This document shows positions 23,072-32,987 of a DNA stretch of 64,000 bases, in pieces. Origin of the DNA: Erythrobasidium yunnanense. Lineage: Eukaryota > Basidiomycota > Cystobasidiomycetes > Erythrobasidiales > Erythrobasidiaceae. How positions within the stretch are numbered: position 1 is the stretch's first letter; every line of letters starts with the position of its first letter. Below the pieces are notes generated by a model. The model saw only the letters and a list, made by a program, of their open reading frames with translations. It did not search any database and had not been told where the DNA came from. The stretch spans positions 1,118,781-1,182,780 of the forward strand of contig BCJC01000008.1 of NCBI GenBank assembly GCA_001600175.1, read 5' to 3'. Made by a program: the position numbers and the translations under genes.

Positions 23072-23720
23072 TCATCCCATCATCGTACCAGTGAAGTCCA
23101 GGTTCCTTCGAGCAGCTGCGATATCGCTTTGCAGGAACAGCAGCTCTTCTACTCTTGCTAGCTGTCTACGCTGTTGCGGCTTGCGTAATGCAAACTTGAG
23201 ATCCTCCATCTTGAGCTTCTTTGCATTCGTACTGTGTGCTGAAGCAGCCTTGCACTATTCAGATGCGACAATCAGCACCTTGGGATAGGGAGAGGATAGG
23301 AAGCGTGGATCCGCACAATGTCTGTGAGGTAGTCGACCAAGACCTCCTCCATGACTGCTACTGTCTCTGGCAGAGGATCTGGATCATCCCCAAACGAGTA
23401 CCTGTTTGACCGAAGCAAGCGTGAGCTTTCAGGTTGTTCTCGTAAGGTAGTCGACAGACGCACATCATGCTTGGTAGATCCTTGCTGAATAGGTTCTTCT
23501 TCTGTAGTTTCTGTCTCTCCTTACGCTCTTTGCCTTCTACTTTCTCGCGCTTTGACGGCCTTGCATCGTCGTCGTCGGCGTCGTTGTTGGCTGCGTTCCC
23601 ACTCCCCGATGTCGATGCACCTCCATTCTGCTGCGCTGCTAATGCTGCAAGGTATGCATTGGATTTCCTGCCTCGCTTCTTGGGAAGATTCAAAGCTTCA
23701 TCGGGCGCTGGAGTGCTCAT
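23072..23720 (-). CDS. TAF13: TFIID subunit TAF13
   Basis: A histone-fold subunit of the general transcription factor TFIID that pairs with TAF11. Exons on the minus strand are 23720-23464, 23401-23317 and 23254-23072, giving 174 aa. An N-terminal basic/acidic tail (KKRGRKSNAY, then a Asp run) precedes the histone fold, which begins LFSKDLPSMMYSFGDDPDP. ETVAVMEEVLVDYLTDI follows. The last exon carries KKLKMEDLKFALRKPQQRR and LARVEELL, the conserved C-terminal helices. It is a housekeeping gene lying between two accessory gene clusters. Confident. Confidence 0.92.
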
Positions 23721-23879
23721 GTCGTAAGGAAGTCAAGAGATGCAATCAAACGCGAAGAGAGCTGCACGACGAAGAAGCTGAATGATTGCAAACTACCTCA
23801 TCATGCTTAAAGATTTCGGCCTGCAATCTAGACTAGAAGTCATCCAGCAACCCCGCTCGGAGCGTGTCCCCTGAGAACC

Positions 23880-23887
23880 CCTGGCGA
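23880..23887 (+). promoter_or_regulatory. Shared array promoter element CCTGGCGA
   Basis: Lies 90 bp upstream of the ATG of array gene 1. The same octamer or a one-base variant occurs at a similar distance before several other genes of the array. Confidence 0.5.
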
Positions 23888-23969
23888 GCAGCAAGAGCTG
23901 CTTCCAGTCAATCTAATCCTCTTGACTTCGCACCACATCATCCCGTCAGTGAAATTGACCAGACCTGCC

Positions 23970-24755
23970 ATGGATCCCGCTTCCTTTCTCGTCTTCTTAA
24001 AGCCCACAATCATTCTCGGTCTTCAAAGTGCCCTTTCCAGCTATCGAGATACACCCATCATCGCCAAATGGTGGTTCTGGATATGGATCCCTATCATCAT
24101 CTACAGTATGCATGCGGTCCATTGCGCTGCCCTTGATCTGTACAACTCTGGGCAATTGGTCTTCCCGTATTATATCATGGTGGACATAGTAGCGAACGGT
24201 GCGATGGTCCTGGCTTTCCTCTTCGCCCTATGGTGGGAGATCCACTCGGCGTCCGGAAAGGACATACCAAATCAGTGGCTTCTTCAGATTTCGGTACGTG
24301 ATTGCAGCGCAAAACCCGCCAATCAGCAGAGAGCTCATGTAGCTGTTCCCTAGCTCGATGGTTTCGACCTTCAGTGTCCTGTGTGGATGGACCCTTATCC
24401 CGATAGTCACGAGAGAAAGAATCTAAACGAGGCTCGAGCAGCTGCAGAGGCGCGTGTCGCCTTCGAACAAGCATACATCTCGCGATACAATGCACGCTAT
24501 CCTCTTGGAGTCTTCAATATACTCGTAGACAAAGCAAGAAACGTCGAAATGCCCTTCTCCCCCGCCGGTAGACAGAGGCGATATACGATCACCAGGCAGC
24601 TCTTTGTCGCCGTCAAGACTTGGAATGCTGCATATGAGCTTGAGAAGGCAGACGGATTCAACCAAGAGCTGCGAACACTGGCTATGTGGGAAAGGTGGAT
24701 CGTTGAACTCGATGATGAGGAGGGGAAGTGGCGGGGAAAGAAGACAAACGTATAG
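23970..24755 (+). CDS. Tandem membrane-protein family, member 1 of 8
   Basis: Not a family I recognise. Exons 23970-24293 and 24354-24755 give 241 aa. Exon 1 encodes about three hydrophobic segments. They are LVFLKPTIILGLQ, then WWFWIWIPIIIYSMH after the family's K-W-x-F-W motif, then YYIMVDIVANGAMVLAFLF ending in a WEI-type charged edge. Exon 2 encodes the soluble domain: EARAAAEARVAFEQAYISRY, PLGVFNILVDKARNVEMPF, AGRQRRY and a C-terminal acidic helix (WERWIVELDDEE). The DKARN...PF...AG(K/R)QRR signature is shared by all eight members. Genes lie head-to-tail on the plus strand. Function unknown; the soluble domain is presumably cytosolic. Confidence 0.8.
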
Positions 24756-25107
24756 AAAGGAAGAAGGTAGTTGGTACTTGAGAACGAGGGGCAATACTAT
24801 GCATTAAAGCAAGGCGTCCTCGAAATCCCGGATACGACTCGCAGCGAATAGAGACACTTGTTATCCTTTCCTATCTTATCTATACACGTATTCATGCTGC
24901 TAGAATAGTGCAGTTGCTTTCTAGCGGATCTGGTTTCTCACGTCGAGTAATCCAGGTTGTCTCGCAATCGATATGGCGAAGGTCAAAGCCTGCATTGCGA
25001 ATATGGACGTATACGCGTAGTCGTCGACAACACTGCTCAAGATATCTCCACGTCCCGAATGACGCTTCGTTTAACAGGCCGCCCGGACCTGTCTTCATCG
25101 ATGGCCT

Positions 25108-25115
25108 CCTGCCGA
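25108..25115 (+). promoter_or_regulatory. Array promoter element variant CCTGCCGA
   Basis: A one-base variant of CCTGGCGA, 104 bp upstream of the ATG of array gene 2. The 456-bp spacer around it (24756-25211) holds no gene. Confidence 0.45.
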
Positions 25116-25211
25116 GCTTGATACAACCACGTCTCGTTTGCTGCTCCTTGTCTTCATACCATTCGTATCCCTTCAGTCAGCAGCCTTCGTCTACATAACA
25201 CAAAGATTGCC

Positions 25212-26021
25212 ATGGATCTGGCCTTCCTCATTGACAATCTGATGGCTGCGACCCCCCTCGCCCTCCAGGCTGCCCTTCACATCCTGCGAAGCAAGCCCAT
25301 TGTCGACAGATGGTACTTCCGAATCTACATCCCCTTGATGGCCTACTATATGCAGACCATACACAGCGCCCTGGTATTGTTCAACCAACAAGGGCAAATT
25401 CGCTGGCGGTACTGCATCATGATCGAAGTCATCTGTAGCTTCACGCTGCTGGTTATGCTCCTGCAAGGTATGCGAAAGGAGATTGACATGGCCCAAGACG
25501 GGTGGAAACCACTTTGTTATAAAGGCGAGCTAGCCTGGGAGGTACTTCTGATGCGGCCATGCCCGTGCGAAAACAAGGGAGCTGACAACGCTCTCCACCA
25601 GATCAAACTTCTCGATATCAGGTACCCAAAAGCCCGCGATCTTCGATCCCACAGTCGTGAGAGAAAAGAACTAGGAGAAGCCCGAGCAGCTGCACAGGCA
25701 CACGTTACTCTTGAAGCAGAATTTATCGCGCGCTATACTGCATGCTATGATCTATGCGCCTACCGTATCTTCCTCGATAAAGCGAGAAACATCGACACGC
25801 CCTTCTCCAAAGCCGGAAAGCTGAGGCGCATCGTCTATAGTCGACGCCTGTATGCTGCCGTCAAGACCTTGATCTGTGCTGATGCTATCGAGTCAACATC
25901 TGGTTTCAACGACCGCGTAGTATCGGAACTCTCGGAGATCGAAAGTAAGCTCCTCCGCTTAGAAGAAGAGGAGAAGGAGCTGCTCGGACTCAGAGATGAG
26001 GAGAAGAGGAAGAAGAAATGA
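25212..26021 (+). CDS. Tandem membrane-protein family, member 2 of 8
   Basis: Paralog of its neighbours. The frame is open from 25212 to 26021. The conserved intron site of the family falls at 25542-25601, where a 60-nt segment with GT..AG ends and no stop codon lies between. Spliced, it encodes 249 aa; unspliced, 269 aa. Hydrophobic segments are WYFRIYIPLMAYYMQ and YCIMIEVICSFTLLVMLL. The soluble domain has AYRIFLDKARNIDTPFSKAG followed by KLRRIVYSRRLYAAVKT, then a Glu/Leu-rich C-terminal coiled coil and a Lys tail. The K-W-x-F-W motif is altered to DRWYFRI. Function unknown. Confidence 0.78.
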   Translation: MDLAFLIDNLMAATPLALQAALHILRSKPIVDRWYFRIYIPLMAYYMQTIHSALVLFNQQGQIRWRYCIMIEVICSFTLLVMLLQGMRKEIDMAQDGWKPLCYKGELAWEVLLMRPCPCENKGADNALHQIKLLDIRYPKARDLRSHSRERKELGEARAAAQAHVTLEAEFIARYTACYDLCAYRIFLDKARNIDTPFSKAGKLRRIVYSRRLYAAVKTLICADAIESTSGFNDRVVSELSEIESKLLRLEEEEKELLGLRDEEKRKKK

Positions 26022-26487
26022 ACAAGGCACAGACGCATTAGGAATACCGCCAGTTCATTGGTGCAATCCTCTTTCGCTATTCCAGGCTCTGATTGGCAAC
26101 ATATACGCATACCCTTTATCGTTGTGTCGTATCACTACACGTTGTTCTCACACTGCTAGAACGGAGCAAACACTTTATAGTTGTGTCGAAATTTCAGCTT
26201 GACCCTCGTTGATCCCAGCTTGTCCAGCGATCGATACATCGCAAAGATCAAGACCGCAAGTCCAGAACGAGCGTAGCAATCGACATCAACAAAAATGCTC
26301 CAGACAGGTCTACGCTACCTCCGACTCCGTTCGGCGCTTGAAATGCCCAAACATCTCTTGGCCCACTCTGGCACCTGAGATGCTCTTCCCCCTCTGCTCC
26401 TTGTCCCTGCGAGCATTCTGATAGTCTGCGTATCCGCCCTACGATCCGCCAGCTTGGTTGCGAAGCGCTTGACTGCACGAACATAGC
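26022..26487. other. Array spacer before member 3
   Basis: Contains no gene. Parts (around 26220-26290) resemble the spacer before member 2, consistent with duplication of gene plus promoter. A weak element CCTGCGAG lies at 26406-26413, 82 bp before the ATG. Confidence 0.4.
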
Positions 26488-27295
26488 ATGACCTTCAGAC
26501 GGCTCGTAGCATGCTACAACATCGCTGTCCTCATAGCATCTTTCAAGTACAACGATTCTGCCATCCTTATCAAATGGCGCTTCTGGCTGCAAGTTCCGTC
26601 CCATGCTCATTCCATCCTCTTCTTTCGCGTCATCTGGCACCTCCCATACTACCTGGGTGTCGGCATTCTGCCTTTACTGTCTTCCATAGAGCTCCTCACC
26701 TTGTGGTTTGCGATCCGAGATGAGATAAAGGAAGCTGGAAACCCATATGGATACATGTTCCGCTACGGCCCGCGCAGACTCGCATACGAAGTGAGTAATA
26801 TCGACACAACCGCCCACGACAGAATCCCAACGAGCTTACACATCTTCCTCGCAGATTGGATTGCTTCGCGACATAGCCGATCAAGCTGGGAAAACGACTG
26901 CTGTCAGTCCCGAAGAAGAGATGGTCAAGGCAGCCAAAGTAGCTGCCCAGGCGCAGATAGCTTATGAAGAGAAGCTACATGCAACATACAATGGTCACTT
27001 TCCCCTGGGAATACTTAGAGTCGGTATCGACAAAGCAAGGAACGTCGATATGCCTTGTTCAAGGGCAGGAAAGCAGAGAAGCATCGCATGCAGCAAGCAG
27101 TGGTGCATTGCTATGAAGACGTATATAATAGCAGGGCAGCTGGACCTACCCGACGGCTTCGCGGACTCGAGAATCGTCAGCCGGATAGCCTATTACGAGG
27201 ATTGGCTGCTCGAACTAGAAGACGAAGAGAGACGGTTGCACGAGAACGACGAGACCAGGGTGGATAAGCACGTTAAAAGCAAGAGACCCGTGTAA
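26488..27295 (+). CDS. Tandem membrane-protein family, member 3 of 8
   Basis: Exons 26488-26790 and 26855-27295 give 247 aa. Exon 1 has the family K-W-x-F-W motif (LIKWRFWLQVP), a hydrophobic segment through SILFFRVIWHLPYYLGVG, and a third through LSSIELLTLWFAIRDEI. Exon 2 begins IGLLRDIADQAGK. It carries PLGILRVGIDKARNVDMP and AGKQRSIACSKQWCIAMKT, then YYEDWLLELEDEERRL. Closest relatives by eye are members 4 and 5. Function unknown. Confidence 0.8.
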
Positions 27296-27607
27296 AACAG
27301 CTGTATCGCCGAGTTCGGATCGCTGCATTCGCAATGGATGTTGTGCATCTACAGATCGTGCCGACTCGTTGATGCCAAGTCACTACACGTTAGTCAAACA
27401 CTATTACTTGAACTTGCTTTATATATCTATACGACCTCTCTTGACATCGATCAATCTTGAGCTAGCTTGCATTTCGTTCAACTAATGTTGCGAATCTCGA
27501 AAGTGCAGACACTATAAGGATCAATGCCGACAGTAATGCTTGAGGTAGCGCAGCACTCCGAAAGTCAGGAGTCGTCCAACAGGCCGCACGGGCCTTCTCA
27601 TGATTCT

Positions 27608-27615
27608 CCTGGCGA
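27608..27615 (+). promoter_or_regulatory. Shared array promoter element CCTGGCGA
   Basis: Lies 141 bp upstream of the ATG of array gene 4, inside a spacer (27296-27748) that otherwise shows no gene. A nearby segment (AACAGGCCG, from 27579) recurs before member 2. Confidence 0.5.
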
Positions 27616-27748
27616 AACACGACATCTCAAGCTCCAACCCTTCTTCTGTCTCTTGTCTCTTGAGCACTCGGATCCTCTCGTCATATATATATCACGCACT
27701 CACAATACCAGCCTCACACTACTCTCTTCATAGCGCAATCCGGCCAAC

Positions 27749-28541
27749 ATGAACTTCAGCGAAGTAAGGACTCTTTACGATTGCGCAATGCTCTTCTCCT
27801 CGTTCAAGTACAAAGACACTCCCGTTTACGTCAAATGGTCCTTCTGGCTGTGGCTCCCGGTGCATATGGACTGGATCCTTCTCTGGCGCGACCTCTGGCA
27901 CATCCTCCCATACTACATCAGCGCGATCATACTACTTTTGGCGGCTTTATTGCAGCTTTTAATCTTCTGCATGGCTATAAGGGACGAGATCAGAAACGCA
28001 TCGGGGGCCGACTCTCTTCTGCATCTTCATAGTCACACCTTGCTCAAATGGGAGGTGAGTGTTGTACAAAAGGGCGTCGTATTCACAGGCTGATATATAT
28101 ATATGCTAGTTGGAACGCATTCGTAGTATAGCTTCTCTGCCAGATGACTTGGCTGCCTCGACTACCGAGAGGCAGATGGTGAAGGCAGCTTTATCGGCCG
28201 CAGAAGCGCAGCTAGCCACTGGAGAATACTTCTTGGCGGCATACAATCGTTACTATCCACTGGGAATCTTCAGAATTGGCTTCGACAAGGCGAGGAACAT
28301 CGGGCCTTCGAGCTTGGCAGGCAAGCAGAGGAGTCTCGCGTGCAGTAAGCAGGTATGCATCGCCATGAAGACCTTTATTGCTGCAAGAGCACTCGAGGGC
28401 GAATCGGGATTTAATGAAGCGGTGATCAGAAAGCTATCTTACTATGAAGACTGGATGCGCGATCTAGCAACTGAAGAGAGAAAGCTACGTGTCATCCATA
28501 AGGAGAACGCCAAGAAGGTAGCTAAGAAAAGAGAGGTATAG
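27749..28541 (+). CDS. Tandem membrane-protein family, member 4 of 8
   Basis: Exons 27749-28054 and 28110-28541 give 245 aa. Exon 1: MNFSEVRTLYDCAMLFSSF, then VKWSFWLWLPVHMDWILL, then IILLLAALLQLLIFCMAIRDEI. Exon 2: LERIRSIASL, a helix, PLGIFRIGFDKARNIGPSSL, AGKQRSLACSKQVCIAMKT and YYEDWMRDLATEERKL. The PF dipeptide of the signature is replaced by SSL here. The last residues are Lys-rich. Function unknown. Confidence 0.8.
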
Positions 28542-28869
28542 TGCATTGTGTCGCTCGGGTTAGCTTGTCTGTTTGATCTGGCAACAATGTTGTGCTACCA
28601 CCAATTCGTGCTTTTTCTCAGTCAAGGATGCCTTCCCGTTCGATAAATCAGACGATTGCAAGTACGACGCGATGATGTTGCTCTGCAACATCGCCTCTCG
28701 ATGCTGCCAACAATCGCCTGTCGCTGGCTCACGTGGCAAGGTCAAAGACCGTAAAGAGTGCAGGGAGGACAGCAGAGACACGCGTGAACATCGATAATAC
28801 GGCTATATGTTCGCCCTGCACACTCAGCGACCGATTCCATTGACCAGGCCTGGAGTCCCTCGAGGACCT

Positions 28870-28877
28870 CCTGGCGA
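28870..28877 (+). promoter_or_regulatory. Shared array promoter element CCTGGCGA
   Basis: Lies 105 bp upstream of an ATG at 28975 that is out of frame with member 5. The distance matches the spacing in other members, which suggests 28975 was the ancestral start. Confidence 0.5.
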
Positions 28878-28910
28878 AACCTCCCAATTCTTCGCTCTGG
28901 CTGCTGCTTC

Positions 28911-29783
28911 TTGGCTCTTGAACACTTAAAGTCGTCACAGCAAGACCTGGCCTCCAGCTGTCAGCCTCAACAGCATGGATCTAGGCCTCAGCTGTTGGCT
29001 CTGACCGACTGGTACTTGACGTTCTCACTGGATTTCGGCAAGTGGAAGCATGTTCCTATAGTCAAGAAATGGCGCTTCTGGATACACTGTCCCCTCGCGC
29101 AAGGCTACCTGAGTCTCCTTCTCTACCGCATCTGGCAATATCGCTACCGGAACTTCTACTTCATGATGATGATCCCCCTGATCGTTTTCTGTATGGCGTA
29201 CCGCTGCTGGATTGCTATCAAGGAGAAGTTTTATACAACCTTAGACTGGGATCTCAGGACACACTTCACAGGGCGGATCGGTCAGGTCGTGAGTACATAC
29301 GCGAAGCTCCTACGTAGGCCGCAAGCTTACACATAATACTAGATCGAAAGCCTTTCCGGTGTCCTTCAGGTGCCGCAAGCTTATCTCCCCAATCCTGAGT
29401 GGGAGAAAGTGCAGGAAGCGTTCGTAGCTGCAAAAGCGCAAATTACCATCGAGCAAGAGTTCATTCAGAGATACACTCGATCCTATCCCTTGGGTATCGT
29501 CAGAATCGGTATGGACAAGATGAGGAATGTCGATACGCCTTTCACCGCGGCTGGCAAGCAGAGACGCACCGCGTGCAGCAGGCAGTTGTGCATCGCCATG
29601 AAGGACTATATAGCGGCGGCAGCGCTCGAGTCGGAAAATGGGTTCGACGATGGGGTAGCCGCTCAGATAATTTGGTATGAGAATTGGCTGAAGGATATCG
29701 AAGCTAAGGAGAGGAGATATCGTACAACAGACGCGCCGACAACGCGGAAGAAGAAGAAGGATTATAGTGCCAGAGAAATATAA
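28911..29783 (+). CDS. Tandem membrane-protein family, member 5 of 8 (start codon doubtful)
   Basis: The body is a clear family member. Exon 1 reads through LTDWYLTFSLDF, IVKKWRFWIHCPL and FMMMIPLIVFCMAYRC to a donor at 29289. Exon 2 (29343-29783) has PLGIVRIGMDKMRNVDTPF, AGKQRRTACSRQLCIAMKD and WYENWLKDIEAKERR. However, the frame has no ATG before the first hydrophobic segment. The ATG at 28975, at the expected distance from the promoter element, is one base out of frame and meets a stop after nine codons. Either the start was lost by a small indel, or an upstream exon or non-ATG start is used. The start given is the limit of the open frame. Confidence 0.6.
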
Positions 29784-30244
29784 GAAGCTCTGTGCATCCA
29801 GAGTCTCTACTGTCTTGTTCTGTTGGTCTGGTTGGCTGCGATTCCGCAAAGCGACATGTTGTACCCTTACCCACCAAGTCACTCTTCATATGATTCAAGA
29901 TTCTCTGTATCTCTGAGCGAGTGCAAAGTACACCAGAGATCGTGCCAGTCCTCATGCTTCAAGCTATCGTCATGTCGGCCTCTACCTGTCGCTCAAGCAT
30001 CCCATTCAGGAAGAAAAAGATTGCAGCCATAACGAAGAACGCTCGTCAATAAGCAACAATGCAGTAATGCGAGTGCGAACCAGACTGAAACGACCAAGTG
30101 TCCAGCACCGAAGGGTCGCGTTGTGGAATTCCCCTCTCTTCAACTTTGCGTGCTGGAGGGACTTCCAGCTTTCGCGTCTTGGCTCCTACCCATTCAATTC
30201 TGTCTCCAACATTCACTGTTTCGCTCTCATCCTCCTTACAGATC
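29784..30244. other. Array spacer before member 6
   Basis: No gene is recognised, and no convincing copy of the CCTGGCGA element was found in this spacer. Confidence 0.4.
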
Positions 30245-31028
30245 ATGGATTGGGACTCGGTCATATCAATATGGGGAACAACCACCTCGCTAGCCATGCT
30301 TGCGATGACCATGATGCAAAAGACTTCACTGGGCCCTGAAAACCGCTATTGGATTACGCTCAGCATACACATCCATGGCATGTTTCTGATTCCCTACCTT
30401 TGGCACTTCCACGACCGCTACGGCTACGAACCTTACACAATTGCGATCTTGATCTCCGTCATACTCTGGGTATCCTGGCTCAGCATGTGGCAGGAGATAA
30501 AACACGCTCTAGGCGGCGAAAGACTTCGCGTGTCTCGGCTTGGCTGGAGGGCATGTTCTCGTATGTGAACAGCATCGTGCTGGAGCTCACGTCTTTGTAT
30601 GTCAGATCAGTCTTCTCCGCCGCATAGTTATGCCAGAAGATCCTAAGGCTATGTCTCCAGAACAGAAGGATGTGCAAGAAGCTTTGCAAGCTGTAGAGGC
30701 GCAAATCGCCACTGAAGAGCACTTCATCCGCGCATACACCCAATATTGTGTCTTGGGATTCATAAGGATCGGTATCGACAGAGCAAAAAACATCGACACG
30801 CCTTTCTCCGTAGCTGGCAAGCAGCAACGCAACGCCCTCAAGAATCGGGTGTGTAATGCACTCAGGAACTACGTAGTCGCAGACGCGCTAGAGTCGGAAA
30901 GTGGCTTCGACAATGTCGTAATTGGGCGCATAGCTTACTATGAGAATTGGATGCGCGAGATAGAGAGGAGCGAGAAGGAGCTGCTCGGGTTCAAAGTTGA
31001 TGACGACAACGACTCGGATGCTGAATAA
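30245..31028 (+). CDS. Tandem membrane-protein family, member 6 of 8
   Basis: Exons 30245-30560 and 30628-31028 give 238 aa. Exon 1: ISIWGTTTSLAMLAMTMM, then RYWITLSIHIHGMFLIPYL (the K-W-x-F-W motif is degenerate), then IAILISVILWVSWLSMWQEI. Exon 2: MSPEQKDVQEALQAVEAQIA, LGFIRIGIDRAKNIDTPFSV, AGKQQRNALKNRVCNALRN and YYENWMREIERSEKELL, with an acidic C-terminus (DDDNDSDAE). In this copy DKARN reads DRAKN. The intron position is shifted slightly relative to paralogs, because the donor in exon 1 uses another phase. Function unknown. Confidence 0.75.
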
Positions 31029-31328
31029 GAGTACTGTATCCTGTGTTAGCTGCTTTGAAGGTTGTCTTAGAAGTGTACTGTCTCTGGTCATCGCTATATA
31101 TTGCAATGCCTTCTACCCATTCGTCTGGTGGTCTGTGAGATTGCAGTCTTCGATGCTACGATTTCATCTATCTCACAGACTGGTGCCAAGAATGAAGTCT
31201 GTCTATTGCTCGAAGCCAAAGTCGAGGTTGACGAGCTCAGTCGTTTGTGACTGCAACGTGATGACAATCAACAATGCGTACGCTGCGGTTCTATTTGGCA
31301 GCTTTGATTGCGCGACCCCTTGACAGCC

Positions 31329-31336
31329 CCTGGCAA
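31329..31336 (+). promoter_or_regulatory. Array promoter element variant CCTGGCAA
   Basis: A one-base variant of the shared element, 107 bp upstream of the ATG of array gene 7. The surrounding spacer (31029-31435) has no gene. Confidence 0.45.
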
Positions 31337-31435
31337 GAAAGCAAACTCTTTCGAGACCTTGTTCCTACTTTGTTTCTTGTTTCTGCACATCCATCCTTCA
31401 AGCCTCAGCCTATGTTATAGCCGCCTGCACAAGCT

Positions 31436-32289
31436 ATGATCCAAGATATCATTTCCATAATCGTCTCTCTCTCCACCTTACCAGCATCGTATATTGGGAT
31501 AATCTGCTCTAACAATCCAGACCATCCTTATGCCGCGACATGGCGATCCTACACGGGCTTCCCTGCCTACCTACATCTGATGGCCAGCATGTTCTTTCAG
31601 CTTCGATGTGCGCAACGCTTCTGGCCGTTACTCCATTCCATCCTCAGGCCAATGTTCATCTTCCTGTGGATCCTTTTTTCCTTGATAGGAATCCCTTGCG
31701 GTGTGCATGACCTCCGCGCCCTATTACGCAAGGAGTTAGGCGAAGTTATCGGTGGACATCTGTTCTGGTACGATGCAGGTCAGCTAGGCGACGAGGTGAG
31801 CCTCGTGTGCGAGACAGCTTCATTACTCGCTAAGCTGACGCGCTGGCTTTGCACCTTCAGGTAAAATCGGCACGCAATTGTCTGAACTGTTACCGAGAGG
31901 GCTTTGAGAAGGAGAATTTGGTGCAGGCGTTACGGGAAGCAGAGTCTCACATAGTTTCTGAGAAGGAATTCTTCGCGAGATACGCTGGCAATTGTTTCAT
32001 TGGCATAATCCGGTTATATCTCGACAAGGCAAGGCACGTCGAGACACCTTTCACAGCGACAGGCAAGCGACAGCGCATCATGTACAGCAAGCAGATGTGC
32101 AACGCAATGCGGACTCTTCTGGCGGCAAAAGCGCTTTACTCGGAAGAAGGATTCGAAGGCCGGTTAGGCCACCGCATATCTGAGTACGAAGACTGGATGG
32201 CCGAGCTGGAAGCGGATGAAAGGAAGCTGCTTGGGCTCCATACTGCCACCAGAAACTGGATCTTTCGACAAGCTCGCGTTGAAGAATAG
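31436..32289 (+). CDS. Tandem membrane-protein family, member 7 of 8
   Basis: Exons 31436-31795 and 31861-32289 give 262 aa, the longest member. Exon 1 carries hydrophobic segments ISIIVSLSTLPASYIGIIC, FPAYLHLMASMFFQL and MFIFLWILFSLIGIPCGV. The K-W-x-F-W motif is replaced by TWRSYTG. Exon 2 starts VKSARNCLNCYREG. It keeps the signature as IIRLYLDKARHVETPFTA and TGKRQRIMYSKQMCNAMRT, then YEDWMAELEADERKLLG. It is the most divergent member in exon 1. Function unknown. Confidence 0.78.
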
Positions 32290-32987
32290 AGCGGTAGACT
32301 GGCGGTTATTGATTGTCTGGTCACGAAGGATAGATTGCACCCGGACAACAGGATAGATATTGCACGGTATATGATTGCAAAGACGTGACCACGAGCACAG
32401 TAAGCTTGATAGAAAGTACGTGGATAGGCTCGTCTAGTTAACATCTGATCCGGTGGAAACCGCTTGAGATCTTGAAGCAGATCGTGAACAGTGCCGTCAG
32501 CATAACAATTGCTGACATGGAGGCTCCTCCGATCAATGGCATCGCGATAGTCGTCGAATTGCCTTGCCCTCTTCGCTCTCTCCATGTCGCCATACTCTAG
32601 GGTTTGAGCAGTCTTGATGGCATTCGCAGTACAGATCAATGGCCCTCAGGTCTGCAGCGGATAGGAAGAGTTTGCGAACATCGCTCTGAAGTGACTGCGA
32701 GAGAATGTCGGACAAGCTCTAGCAATGGCAGACGACCAGCAAGACCATCTGGACCAGAGAAGACCCCGCAAAAGAGCACACAGAGAACCGTCAAAGTCAA
32801 TGATCGCTTTCGCTCTTGATGACCCGAGATTGAAGTTGAGAAGTCGTCAAACAACCTGCTCTCAGACCGCCTACCGTCGACGACCTCCTGGCGAGATTGG
32901 GCAATCCTAAACCTTCACCATATATGCCTCTTGTCTCTCTACTATTCTCTTCAAGCAAGTCTTACACATATAAGTCGGCTCGATACG
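32290..32987. other. Array spacer before member 8
   Basis: The longest spacer of the array. I could not identify a gene or a clear relic of one. Minus-strand open stretches around 32136-32715 lack family similarity. The CCTGGCGA element lies near its right end. Confidence 0.35.
32887..32894 (+). promoter_or_regulatory. Shared array promoter element CCTGGCGA
   Basis: Lies 101 bp upstream of the ATG of array gene 8. It sits in the context GACCTCCTGGCGA, which also precedes member 5. Confidence 0.5.

Noticed and set aside
32136-32715. Minus-strand frames in the spacer before array member 8 as a decayed gene
   Set aside because: No similarity by eye to the array family, family A or any known protein, and no splice chain.
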